Under the pieces are notes generated by a model that searched no databases, was not told where the DNA came from, and saw only the letters and a list, made by a program, of their open reading frames with translations. A stretch of DNA of 42,017 nucleotides, taken from Guyanagaster necrorhizus (lineage: Eukaryota; Basidiomycota; Agaricomycetes; Agaricales; Physalacriaceae). Numbering within the stretch: the first letter of the stretch is position 1; each line of letters opens with the position of its first letter. The stretch is taken from NCBI RefSeq assembly GCF_019112545.1, contig NW_025064916.1:34452-76468 (forward strand), read 5' to 3'. Shown piece after piece: positions 9,855 through 22,008 of this stretch. The translations under genes were made by a program, and so were the position numbers.

Positions 9855-10367
9855 CTACATCCACTTGCTCTGCTCCAGAGATGTCTGTATATGAAAAGTT
9901 GAGTCGTCCACTCGGACGAGCGGGTGGTAGATGAGAAGGGTCTGAGTATTAGCTGGCGCACCGGCCATGGTATCTCGCATTTCATGCCTTCCGATATGTC
10001 GTTGGTAGTTACCGTCGATGATACATCCTTTGGAATTATCATTCATAGTTTGGCTCACTAGAGCTTGGAATTCTGCATCGGGGGTCTGTTCCCAATCTAG
10101 CCGCCAGAATAGGCTGTCGAGCGAGACGTAAGGGATGCCAAGGAGCTGGGATAGCATTTTCGCAAGCGTGCTCTGTTCAGTGAAAGTTCGATTGGTAAAG
10201 AATTGTGGAAGAGACGTCTGTTCTCGCCCTTCCTGTGCCTGTAAAAGATTCAGCTTCCGCGCCCTGTACTTTCAAGTTCATAATATGACTCGCCACAAAA
10301 ATCCCACTATGTGGATCCTGTATCGTCCTTGGGAGTCGCCAACTAAAGGTCGTTCTATTCGTTCCAT
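9855..10367 (-). pseudogene. Remnant of an adenylate-kinase-like P-loop NTPase
   Basis: Minus-strand reading from an ATG at 10367 gives RYRIHIVG, the usual lead-in to a P-loop in this family. After a gap comes STLAKMLSQLLGIPYVSLD, then LFWRLDWEQTPDAEFQ and GCIIDGNYQRHIG. In intact fungal relatives the order is IVG-NSGSGK-STLAKxL, then IPYVSLDSLFW. Here the glycine-rich NSGSGK segment cannot be found, and no clean GT donor joins the two halves. After GNYQRHIG the expected Asp-Pro-Pro-containing strand is replaced by unrelated sequence ending at a stop at 9857-9855. The family is therefore recognisable but the ATP-binding loop and C-terminal half are missing, consistent with a pseudogene. A real gene with unusual small exons is the alternative. 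Confidence 0.5.
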
Positions 10368-10830
10368 CTGTTAGTGACGATCTTCTTGCCAGAGGCTGAA
10401 AATCGCAGCTAAAGGTCATGATACATGACGACTCGGCTGATGCTTACCACTTTGCGGTATCGACGCCTTACCTCAAAATAAATCTATACGGCAAAAATGG
10501 TTATAAGGATTTCAAGGTACATACATTGTCGAGCTATGTCGAGGAACATGCGGAAGGAAAACTTCAGCAATACCTGAGAATAGATAGAATCCACGCACTG
10601 TTCCTTTCTAAGTGCATAAAGTAGTGGACTTTTTTTAAGTTGCCTCCCGGCCGCGGCCTTAATAAATAACGGATGACATAATTATGATCATACGAGACTG
10701 TTGCGGTGTCATCCAAATGACAGCCGGCTCGTGTGGCACTTTACACCTAACCACGACGGCGATTCTCTACGGACTGTAGGTGCATATCATTTACAACCTG
10801 CTACGCTGGTGACGTCCCGAAAGCTCAGCA
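10368..10830. other. Promoter region of the PIL1 gene
   Basis: About 460 bp between the P-loop remnant and the PIL1 ATG. It contains a perfect GGCCGCGGCC palindrome in 10648-10660 and a T run before it. An in-frame TGA lies a few codons upstream of the PIL1 ATG, which bounds the start unless an upstream exon exists. Confidence 0.35.
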
Positions 10831-13651
10831 ATGTTCAAAACTGCAGCAACGAAGTTTGCGCACAATTCGACTTTACCTTCCTTAGCTGGCCATAGCGATA
10901 TACGTCCTCTTCAGGACCTTATCACAGCGGAGAAATCAGTATTGATATCGTATGTACTCTACTTGCCTAGGTGTTAGCTTATCGCCCAATAAATTCAGGC
11001 TCCAGAGACTCAGCATCGACTTGACCAAGGCTGCGGAAGCATTGCGAGCATGGGGTATAGGGGAAGGAGAGGATCTTGGCGTGAGTTTGGCTTCCTATAT
11101 ATTTAATATATTCGTCTAAATATTGCTAGGATACACTGGGTGCATCAACATCAATTATAGCCCATTTCACTCATGCTCTAACGTCGTATGCCACGCATGA
11201 GCATGCCGTCCGTGATCATATGAAGTCCATACGGGCTCGAGAAGAGGCTCTTGACGACCTCAGGAGGAGGAGAAAGGTCGTCGTCAGCAAGGCCGAGGCT
11301 GCGGAGCGGAAGCTTAGCAAAATGAGTCCCGAACACAAGAACCTTGCGATGCAGACGGACCTCCTCAACCAGCTCCGGGATCAAATTCGGTCCATGGACT
11401 TGGATATCATGACGGAGGAGGCGTCGTTGGGAGACTTCAAGCGGTCTACGACACGGTCAATGATGGGCTTGAAATTTGGAGGTTTGCTCGAGTTGAGCGA
11501 AAAGGGAGTGGTACGTTGTTTTTACTCCGTCCTGATTGATGTCTTTCGGGTCCATATAATGATAGCTTTTGCTATAACATTTACTTTTTGTTTCCACTTC
11601 TGTTTAGTCCCCTTTACGGATCGCGTGCGCCTGCAGACTGGGATTCTGGGGCAGTCCAGCATTTGCGATGCCTTTTGATTCAAATTTCATTTTGTCTGTT
11701 CAACTGTTCATTATGATTTATGTCCTGATCCACTCTGCAGATTGTAGGAGACTATGGTAAACTGATTGTCTCGGAGATTCCAGAGGACGTCACGCAGCCT
11801 GGGATGCCTAGGTTGATGTACACCGGACATCCCAAGGTGGAAATGCTTATTTCAGAAACGTACAAGGCCGTTAATCAAGTTGGTTTTTCGACGGTCGCAT
11901 CTGAGGTTCGAGAGCAGCGACCTTCCATACTTTCCTTCCCCAGTTCGCCGATCCAACCAGCTAGATTGGAGGCAGCTTCATCGAGTCCGAACTTTTTGTC
12001 TACATCGCAGGGTATGAGCGGAGGACATTTCCTCGATGCGTCGGACGTGTCAGGCCAAACCGACGGTCCTCCAATACCTGTGTTCAGGAAGGACACCCTC
12101 TCCTATCCTCCTCTCGAGGCTATTCGCAATGAGGAAAGAGTCGGTTCCTGGAGGGGAGAAACAGAAAGGCATGTGTCTTCTGGTTCGGTATCACCTGTCA
12201 AGACACCTTTTTCCATTGAAACTCCTTTGCTCAAAGGTCACGAGCCTGAACAATCCTTCTCATCATCTATTGCTGAGGCGTTGAAATCCCCCGGTTTCGA
12301 TGAACCTGCGCCCTCTTATGAGGTATCTCATTCGCATTTGTATGCTCCACCCCCTGGTCCACCCCCTGGCGCGGCTGTGATCGGCTCTGAGCCAGGCTCG
12401 CGCCGGGTATCGAGAGCCTTATCCGATGAAGCCGAACTTGCTTATACGGCGGTCGAGGAAGACGCTGCGCATGAGCACAGAGATGACAAGCATGTTCGAT
12501 TTGGGCATGTCGGTGATGTCGACGAGGAAGTGGAGAGGCACCAAGCCCAGGTGGAGTCGGAGCCTAAGAAGGACTCTCCTTCTGGCCGCTCCCCTCGTCG
12601 CATTCCTGTGCCTTCAGTGTCAACAGAGGATGAGGAACGAGAGTTGAATGCAGCTGCTGCTAGGGAAGTCAGTAGAGAATTGGATGCACTAACGTTCAAT
12701 CCACCTCTACCACCACCTTCTCCACAAAAAGACTCAGAAGAATTGCTAGAGCGTGGTCGTCCGCTATTCCCTGCAGCTCCTTCGCTTGGTTATGGGCCGC
12801 CTCCAAATCGCGACCCGTCACCTCTTGCTCCTCCTTCAGCACCCTTCGCGCATCGTTCGATCTCCAATATTGAGATTACCGTGCCTACCCCAGCGCAGTC
12901 GTATGCACAGGCACATCGTGCATCGAGCTCGTTTGGGTCGCGCAACGAAGCCATGAGCAGCCCATTAATCGAAAGCAGCCCATTAATCGAAAGCCGCCCA
13001 TTGCCGGCCACGATTCATCTCCCAGGCGGTCAATCTTCTCCTGGTCCCTCTCTCAACTTTCCCTACCGCGCCAATGCCTCCGAGTTGCCTCCTCCTCGAC
13101 CAGCATTTGCAGGGCGTGTTAGATCCTCCTCGTCGAGTTCCTCATCCGCACAGGTCCCATCTGGTGCGCGGACCATATCCGCAGCTGCCTTCCGGCGACC
13201 ACCACCTAGGATGACAAGCAATGGAGGCTCAGCCGATATTAGCAGTAGCCCCGCTGCAAGCCTTGGCGCGGGAGCGTCGCCTCCTCTACCTCCCGTTCCT
13301 GGACCTGCAGATACGAGTCCGTTGTCGTTCAACAAGAAACGGTCGGTGTCGGTCGCTGGTTCACCCTTGCCGCCCAAGGGAAACGCGTCAATCCTTCCGC
13401 CAGCCCCGGGAGGTGGGAGAAATAGCTTTGCGGAGAAGGAACGGTTGGATTCCCCGGTATCGGATGAGTATGATTATCTCGATGCGTATGTGGACGAGCC
13501 TGAGAGGAATTCGCAGCCCGCCGACGGAAGCCCAATGCAGCAAGACTTTGGGTCTCTAGGGAACGTTAAGGTCGTAAATGACGGGTCGCCAATCAAGGGA
13601 GGCTATGGAGAGGGCAAGTTTGCTACGGATCTGGAGGGGGGATTGCGGTAG
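10831..13651 (+). CDS. PIL1: Pil1/Lsp1-type eisosome BAR protein with a long disordered tail
   Basis: Four exons, introns 10950-10998, 11081-11129 and a long 11511-11740, give about 830 residues. Residues 1 to ~265 match Pil1: MFKTAATKFAHNSTLPSLAG, RPLQDLITAEKSVLISLQRL, AAEALRAWGIGEGEDLGDTL, HEHAVRDHMKSIRAREE, KKLSKMSPEHKNL-type text, EEASLGDFKRSTTRSMMGLK and IVGDYGKLIVSEIPED. Pil1 proteins assemble as BAR-domain filaments under the plasma membrane and form eisosomes. The core is complete. Unlike the roughly 300-400-residue yeast protein, it is followed by some 560 residues rich in Ser and Pro, with several PPPG/PPLPP-type segments and acidic patches and no folded-domain motif. That tail is one open exon and is therefore under coding constraint. 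The start matches the usual Pil1 beginning; a short upstream exon cannot be excluded. Confidence 0.9.
12956..12991 (+). repeat. 18-bp in-frame tandem duplication in the PIL1 tail
   Basis: Two identical 18-bp units encode SSPLIE twice, followed by a third partial unit (S-R-P-L). The repeat keeps the frame and changes only the disordered tail, so it may vary between strains. Confidence 0.85.
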
Positions 13652-14160
13652 AATGGCCAGAGCGTGTGTTCGATTTCTTGTTCTTTTTTTTCAGGTTTAG
13701 CTCACTAATTTTCTTCGGGAGCACTTCTCAAGTGATCTATCGCCATTTTATCATGGATTTCTATTTTTTCCCCGTCATAATGATACGGCCATGCATAAAT
13801 CACCTTCTGTAACTGCTATACTACTGTACGCTACTGTACTGAATCTTTGACTATTTAGTTGAACCCTCGAGTTCCCCGTCCCATCTTTCCAGGTACACGC
13901 GTATACTCACGTCAATGCGTCAAGGACGTTCTATTTAGGTGTTTACGTTTCTAAATATGCTTTGGCTTCATGCTTTTTGTTTTTGTTCTCCGAACAATAA
14001 GGTAAGTGGTTACGTGCCTTGGGTGGAAAATAACTCCGTGGTTGACAATAAGATGGCCTGTCTGCTTTATTTCGGGTCCGCCTTCTTTTTGTGATGCACA
14101 ATGGCTAGATGTATAAGTACTGATGTTGATGAATGTCGGTCTTAACGATCCCCACTAACG
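13652..14160. other. Spacer between PIL1 and the next plus-strand gene
   Basis: About 500 bp with the PIL1 3' region (T-rich after 13679) and the promoter of the 14161 gene. No coding signal is seen. Confidence 0.4.
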
Positions 14161-15201
14161 ATGCTTGCTACGACGAAAATTGTATTCCCTCCCCCACCAC
14201 CGACGACGAACAGCCTATCGTCCCTCGAGCGATCTCGGCTCCTCCGCAAGACGAAGAAACTCGAGCGCGTATTAGGTTCCGCGCCTCATTTCATCGATGA
14301 TCCTTTGGGTAAGTCTCGAGTTTTATCATACTAAATCAACCAAAAAACCTGATATTTGATTCGAACAGTCCTCGATCTTCCATTCACCACGGATTTTGAG
14401 TCAATCTCCTCGAGACCGTCAACGTCGTCACGAAGCAGCGTGGACTCTTCGCGTTCGTTGTATCGGGTGACGTCCATTGACAGGCCGCGGTCGCGGTCCA
14501 TGCCATCTCGGCGGTTGAGCGTCGAGGAACCATGGCCAAGTTCGAAGCCACCGCTTATGAAGCTGTCAAAGTCCCCAGGGTTTCTGCCCAGCATACCAGC
14601 GTCACCTCTCGCTGCAGACTCGTTCTCCCCAGCAGCTATGACCCCTCCAGACTCTCCGACGACCCCAGAGTTCATGATTCCGACTAACAACAGCCTGCGT
14701 CGTCAGAAAATGGACCGGTTGCGGAGGAAACTCGGTGACGGTGTCCCCGTGGACCTTGTTTTTCCCAAGCAAAGGGAGAGTGTCGTGGTTCAGGCCCAGG
14801 TGCACAAGTTCACCCCGGTGATGCTTTCACCTCCGCCTGTGTCTTCCAAACCCCTTCCGTCGCGGGACTCTATATCTTATCCTTCTCCTCATCGTGCGGT
14901 GCGTAAGGTGAAGCGTAAGCCCGTACCGCCTTTCGATCCTTCCGAACTAGAAGCTCTCACTCCGTCGCCCCCCGTCGAGACCCGACGAAGGACTTTGAGT
15001 TTGAGCTCGAGTTCCTCGGAGTGTAACTCACCTGCATCCGAGTATTCGGAAAAGAGCTTCCTGTGGGATATACCTGAAGAGTCAGCAGGACATCCGCGAT
15101 GCTTCTGGACTGGCGCAAAACGGGGTCGCAAGGAGGACTTGGAGTGGCTGGAAGTCACGTACTCCAAAGAATTGGGGTTGACCGTATCTTCGCCCCCCTG
15201 A
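14161..15201 (+). CDS. Conserved-looking hypothetical protein, Ser/Pro-rich
   Basis: Two exons (14161-14308, 14369-15201) give 326 residues. I do not recognise a named domain. The N-terminus (KIVFPPPPP, then SLERSRLLRKTKKLERVLG) looks like a short basic helix. The middle is a Ser/Arg-rich disordered segment (SSRPSTSSRSSVDSSRSLYR, RPRSRSMPSRR) with possible phosphorylation sites. A second short basic helix (RRQKMDRLRRKLGDGVP) leads to VDLVFPK, and the C-terminus ends in LEWLEVTYSKELGLTVSSPP. The combination of two conserved-looking helical motifs in disordered sequence suggests a cytosolic or nuclear regulatory protein. No signal peptide or membrane helix is present. It follows PIL1 on the same strand. 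Confidence 0.7.
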
Positions 15202-15991
15202 TTCACGCTAGGATCAGACAATCTTCGTTTCTATTCGCCGTTAGTATGCACTTGTTTTTGCTGCTCGCTTGTCTGCTTTAATCTACGCGTCTAATTTTTT
15301 GATAACTACTTAGTAGTACATCTCGATGATGTATTCTTCTGCTGCTGATCGACGCCATGCTTTATCTTACTACTCATTACAATAGCCTCATACTCGTAGT
15401 TTAATGGTTACATTGTACGAGTACAAGACTATGACTACTTAGTGGACCATGAATACTGAAGCTAGAGGTCTGGATCGCCATCAAGCTCGCAACGAATTAC
15501 TAATGAATCGACGCCTCTTTAGGACTTACCTTCTCACCACCGCCCGCCAGTGGCCATAGAGTTCAATCAGCATCAGTATGATGTATCTCCAGCCAATCAT
15601 GAGATTTACTTGGAAGATCCATATGACTAGGTCGGCCTCTTTGGTGGATTGTTACCGCTCACGCGGCCGTGGGTTTGGTTCCCTTGGTTTTCCCATGTTG
15701 AACTAATGAATCCCTCACCCCGGATAGATGAAGCCCACACTTATTATTCGCATGAGTATTTCCGACGTTTCGCTGATTAATTACTGATAAACGCATCCTG
15801 ATTCGTTCAGGGAAATACGGTAATCTATGCGCTTCAATTTGGGCTGTCAGGGATTAAATGGAAGTTGGTACACCTCTTCATCATCGTGTACGTACCAAGA
15901 TCAGCTGTGTGCTCTGAGCGGATGTTCTTTACGCCTTACTACAAGCATAAAAGCCACGCTCTGTCACTCGACTTAGGACCAACTTGATAGA
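15202..15991. other. Spacer upstream of questin-oxidase-like copy B
   Basis: About 790 bp with no coding signal recognised. A tRNA-like A-box near 15388-15400 lacks any matching B-box and was rejected. A TATA-like ATAAAA at 15947-15952 lies about 40 bp upstream of the copy B ATG. Confidence 0.4.
15947..15952 (+). promoter_or_regulatory. TATA-like element of questin-oxidase-like copy B
   Basis: ATAAAA about 40 bp upstream of the ATG at 15992. It is a plausible core promoter, by position only. Confidence 0.35.
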
Positions 15992-17654
15992 ATGTCTACC
16001 ACCGCATTCGAATGGTTCCCACCACCCACCATCCATCTTTCCAAATTCACTCCGAACACCATCCCGGGCGTCGACGCTGAATCAACTCTTTCTCTACAGA
16101 ACGTTCTCCGAGATAACCATGTGAAGTGGCACGTCTTTTTTAATCGTCTACTAAGGTTTCATAAGTAAGTGAGTCTCGTGGAGGACGCTGCTGCTTCGTT
16201 TCCGAAGCTTACAGCAGACCATGGCAGCCATATTACCCACCATGTTCTTGCAATTTTTGCCCTTGGGGCGAACAAGAAAACCATTGAAGCCGTCTATCAA
16301 GAGTATATTCCCATGCAAAGTCCCGCCATCAAGTCTCCGAATAACATATCCTCGGAGAATTTTATTACTCACTTGGGAGATGATCAGTGTGTATTATAAT
16401 TCATCAAATGCTACCGATGCTGAAGAGGGCTCTAGATATTACGAGGCGTACAAGACCTTTTTCCGAGAGAACATCAGAGAAAAAGGAATCGCGACGGTGC
16501 TAGAGGAGTTCGTCTTCTCACCATCTGCTAATGTCAACTCTGCTGGGGACAAGCAGCCGGCTATGCTTAAACGATTGCTCAGTGGTTTGGTGCATCCCAT
16601 CATTCACACTGGGTATGGTCTTGAATTCGGTTTGCCGGGTATGATCGTCGAAGGTAATTACAACATTCTTCGCCTCGGCGTTGTATACTAATGATACGGT
16701 CGGTTGTACTAGGCCTCGCGCAGGCGGCAGTTCATCATGATCAACTCGAACTGCTCTTCCCTCCTTCCTTCTTCGAACCAGTCGATACCCTCACAGGGAA
16801 GCTTTCCGCCAATCTCACGTTGGACTCGGACCCGAGTGGCAACACAGAAATCCATGCTTTCGATATCTTAGCACGGGTTCTAAAGGATGACACGCTGAAA
16901 TTTCCGGATACTAGCGATCCCGAATTTTTCGCATATACGCTTCGAGACAACGGAGAGACCCTGCTTGGATATGCGAACCAATGGACGCTCGATCCCAAGG
17001 ATGTGAATCGTAAGATCGAAGAATTGGAGTGGATGAACACCATCCTATACGCCGTTGCTGGTTCTCACCCTGGAAAGAAGTTTTATGCTGATTTCTTCTA
17101 GTGCGTAGGGCTTTTGATTCTCACACAAACGAATGTGACGACGCATTAATGGTTGATATAGCATGCATCTCGTCACCTCGTCGTTGTTTTTATCCCCTTT
17201 CGCTGCATATCTCAGTCCTCCTTCACAAGCGCTCCTTCTCCGTAGTTACATGGCCGTTTCCCTCGCTTGGTGGGTAGCTCGAGGCCGGCCCGGATTCGAC
17301 ATACCGAACTTCTTCGAGGCAGCGATCCAGGATTCGGAGCCTGCCGCCAGCTCATCAACCCCAACCTGGAACTTGCCGTCTGCTCCCAATCCATGGTTCG
17401 CTATCATTCAGCAAGCAATTGTCCACCCGGATGATCATTTATGTAAAATCCAGAGAGCGTTTGTGCACTATGCGACACTTTATGGGGCACGTCCGCGCGA
17501 TGAGCTCGACTTTTCGCAGACGGAACTCGAGGGAGCGGAGAGGCTGGATGGGACACTCTTTCTGCGCGCGGCGCAATTGACGGCAAAACATTTCGAGTAT
17601 GAAGGGAAAGGGGAGAAGTATCCGGCTGCGCAAACTTTGTGGGACTTTAATTAG
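15992..17654 (+). CDS. Questin-oxidase-like protein, copy B (intact)
   Basis: Five exons (15992-16164, 16228-16386, 16436-16653, 16713-17100, 17162-17654) give 476 residues. Landmarks follow copy A closely: SLQNVLRDNHVKWHVFFN, HITHHVLAIFALGANKK, GLVHPIIHTGYGLEFGLPG, HAFDILARVLKDDTLKF, KIEELEWMNTILYA, MHLVTSSLFL, MAVSLAWWVARGRPGFD and LDGTLFLRAAQLTAKHF. Family: questin oxidase-like (DUF4243), whose characterised members are oxygenases in fungal polyketide pathways. All four introns sit at the same codon positions and phases as in copy A, and all four donors here are GT, including the one that is GG in copy A. No signal peptide is present. No other secondary-metabolism gene lies nearby, so the substrate is unknown. 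Confidence 0.85.
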
Positions 17655-17887
17655 TTAGACAATGTGGAGGATGCATTTTGTATGAGGACCTAAAATCAGT
17701 AGGAATGAATTTACTTTAACAACGACGAAGGCCGTTCATGGAACTACATTGATTCGCATACTGAAAGTTGCACTCTGCTCTCCTGGCTCTCGTGATTGAG
17801 AAGAACGATGCTTGCATGGAGACCTACACATTTACTATTGAAAAATGTATCAAAAGAACCTGCAAGTATACCAGAGGGTCCGCTTGT
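17655..17887. other. Short spacer after questin-oxidase-like copy B
   Basis: 3' region of copy B leading into the left edge of the decayed duplication. Nothing else is seen. Confidence 0.35.
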
Positions 17888-17982
17888 ACCGTACTAAATA
17901 GCAAGGGCACCTTCCGAGATCATATTGGCCAGCCTTTACGGCAATGACTCACGCAACGTTCCACAAGACCTGGAAAAGATGA
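17888..17982 (-). pseudogene. Two fused fragments of a duplicated LPD1 gene
   Basis: 17888-17923 matches 19995-20030 of the intact LPD1 at 34 of 36 bases (the exon encoding ..[14 protein letters not shown]). Directly beside it, 17928-17982 resembles 21437-21486, the splice acceptor plus the exon of the FAD-binding GPGGYVAAIKAG loop. In the intact gene these pieces are about 1.4 kb apart. The copy is therefore an LPD1 duplicate whose middle was deleted, leaving only parts from near the C-terminus and near the N-terminus, in the same order and orientation as the intact locus. It cannot encode a functional protein. Confidence 0.75.
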
Positions 17983-17984
17983 GA

Positions 17985-18135
17985 TACCAGCCCGCCGGCG
18001 GGCCAACGACAACGTCCCAGTGTACCCCAACATTGTCAAATTTCCGGCGTAAAATGCAAAAAAAATCCGGGATTGACATCATCATAGCACCTTTTGGTCC
18101 AAAATGACCAAAAATCGAAAAATCCGGAATCGAGG
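17985..18135. repeat. Possible repeat-derived block with a short perfect hairpin
   Basis: Between the LPD1 fragments and the companion pseudogene lies sequence without counterpart in the intact locus. It includes a CCGCCGGCGG palindrome and an A run. It also has a perfect inverted repeat TTTTGGTC / GACCAAAA at 18092-18099 and 18106-18113 with a 6-nt loop. The paired AATCCGG motifs and hairpin look like a small dispersed fungal repeat. This is inferred from composition; no second copy exists in the window. Confidence 0.4.
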
Positions 18136-18349
18136 AGCCTCCTAAAAAGGTAACGGCCGATCGATCATTTCATCTTCACTGCTCCGTCCCTCACAAGTAC
18201 CCTTACCCTTTACTTGCAAGGGTATTAATCTTGACTTGAAATTGTTTATCACACAGACTTGCTTCCAGTTGCAGCTTAGGGAAGACCCAGTGGCCACCGA
18301 CTGCCAAGTATCGCATTTATGCCTCATTTTAACTATGAAGCAGATCGCT

Positions 18350-18997
18350 ATGACATCTGCACAATCCTCAGCTGTATATGGAGAACTTCCAAGCACAAGA
18401 ACAAATAAAACGGACGAAGGTGCTGAAGATCACATCCTATCTGAGGGCGACGTCATCTCTGTCAAGCGTATTCTGAACAACTACCTCCCTGTCGAGATCG
18501 TTGACGATATACTTGATTTTGCTCAGTACTGACTATGTACCCACAAAAGTCGCAGTGTAAAGAAGCGCGTTGCAGCTGATTACCAGGTCGAAGAGACATT
18601 TCCAAAGCCCTGAAGATGCCTATAGATCTGTACCGGGGGGACTTGGAGCTGCCAGAAGACGTGAGTAGTGCGGTAGGAGCTGCTAAAGTTCGATCCCGCG
18701 AGGAGAGAAGCAGATGACACGTCGGAGTAAATGTCACTGCCCAGGGATTTTACAAGGAGCATACGTTTTTCTGGCCATGTACAGATGAATGGATGAAGCA
18801 ACGATCAATGAAAGGTCTAGTTGGCTTCTCACATGAGTTTGTTAGGCTACTTGAGCCTGGAGATAGGGTAGCGCTAATGGCCGGTGCCTTAGTGAGTCTC
18901 TCTGATATCGCAAGTCCCCCCTTCTGACTTAACCCAGTTTCCTGCATGGATTAATCAAGTCAAAAGTGCCTCGATAGATGTATTCTATGTTAGATGA
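18350..18997 (+). pseudogene. Decayed duplicate of the 22009-22920 companion gene
   Basis: The start (MTSAQSSAVYGE..) and the segment VISVKRILNNYLPVEIVDDI run parallel to the intact copy. Then TGG becomes TGA at 18530-18532 (Trp to stop). About 237 bp are deleted, because sequence corresponding to about 22283-22519 is absent near 18605. Several more frame breaks follow. The last intron (starting GTGAGT near 18892) and the final exon FPAWINQVKSASIDVFYV remain recognisable. Similarity to the intact locus continues past the stop to about 19038. This is a dead copy from the same duplication as the LPD1 fragments. Confidence 0.88.
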
Positions 18998-19040
18998 CGA
19001 TTTCGGAACCCATTACCTCGAGCACGTGCTTATACCCGTC

Positions 19041-19838
19041 GACGATTGCAATATGTTATTTGTGATTGTAGTAGTCAAAATGATCTATGTTTGTCCAAAT
19101 ACACGAAATTTTACCATTACTATCCATCCATTATTCTCACACTAGAGGTAGTTTCGAGCTGTCGCAGGTCATCCAGTTGTAGTAAAGGAGTCTGCGAAAG
19201 AGTACATCGACCTTATTCATGACGATTGCGAGTTGTTACTCAAAAGTGATTCCTCTATATGAATCGTCGCAATGTCCACGCGCGCCCTCCCGCTGGCGAG
19301 AAATATCACGTCAAGTACGAACCAAACCAATAAATCACGGATGCACCGAATACCAAGGCTTCCTCTAGTTCACATCTCACCTCATCTATGCTACCGAAGA
19401 CGATATATAGAATCAGACCGAACGGTTGCTTTGTCTGCCAAGTGAAAGAGCTCTAGCGCTAGTAAGGATCCAGGATACCTGGGGAAGCAGTGTCGCCCTG
19501 AAGAAAGCCCAAGCTGCAAAGCAAGGAAGACGTGAGTCCAATACACCATGAGCCATTCAAGCTGCATACAGTGCTTTCAGCAGATGTCGCCTTGCTATGA
19601 CAGCTATAGCGATGCAACGCGGCGCCTTCCTGTAGAGATCACACATTGGCAACAGCGGGGTGCACGCAAGATTTCAAAGAATTTGCGTTACAAATTATCA
19701 ACAACCCTCGAAGGTTTGCAACCATGAAGTCGTACAGTGACAAAGTTGGACTTACGCCTTCGCTTCCACAATGAAAACCCACCTGCCAGGAGGCAAGAAA
19801 CTTAAAAGAATCTATTTTATGTATGCCACAGAAATTTA
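19041..19838. other. Spacer between decayed and intact duplication units
   Basis: About 800 bp with no recognised gene on either strand. It ends with the 3' region of LPD1. Confidence 0.35.
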
Positions 19839-21692
<1,854 letters not shown>

Positions 21693-22008
21693 GAGAGTTG
21701 AGAATGAAATTACAACCCGACGTCGACCGCGATGACGAAAGTTGTGACATGTCACGCATCACAGAACGCCCCAAAGAGATTCCGATTTCGGATCGAATGT
21801 CCGATGAAGGCCACGTTCGCCGACATGTATTCGACGTTGACCAACACCAGTATCATCGACAACTACCTGTTTCCTCCCCGTAAAGGCTCCTTTCCTTGTG
21901 AGTGCATTATTATTGACTCTAAATCGTATTATACAGACTTGCATCCAGCTGCAGCTTAACAAAGGCTTATTTCCAAGTATCGAATCTGTCTCATTCACCT
22001 GAAGGCAC
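21693..22008. promoter_or_regulatory. Shared divergent promoter of LPD1 and the companion gene
   Basis: A 316-bp intergenic stretch lies between two divergent starts. A possible 5'-UTR intron of the companion gene (GTGAGT at 21898 to CAG at 21936) is short (39 nt) and uncertain. Parts of this promoter are recognisable upstream of the decayed copy (18200-18300), showing that the duplication included it. Confidence 0.45.

Noticed and set aside
15388..15410. Possible tRNA A-box (TAGTTTAATGG)
   Set aside because: No B-box or acceptor stem pairing within the next 90 bases.
7478..17654. A polyketide biosynthetic cluster around the questin-oxidase-like genes
   Set aside because: No polyketide synthase, tailoring oxidase, transporter or cluster regulator is present between or beside the two copies.
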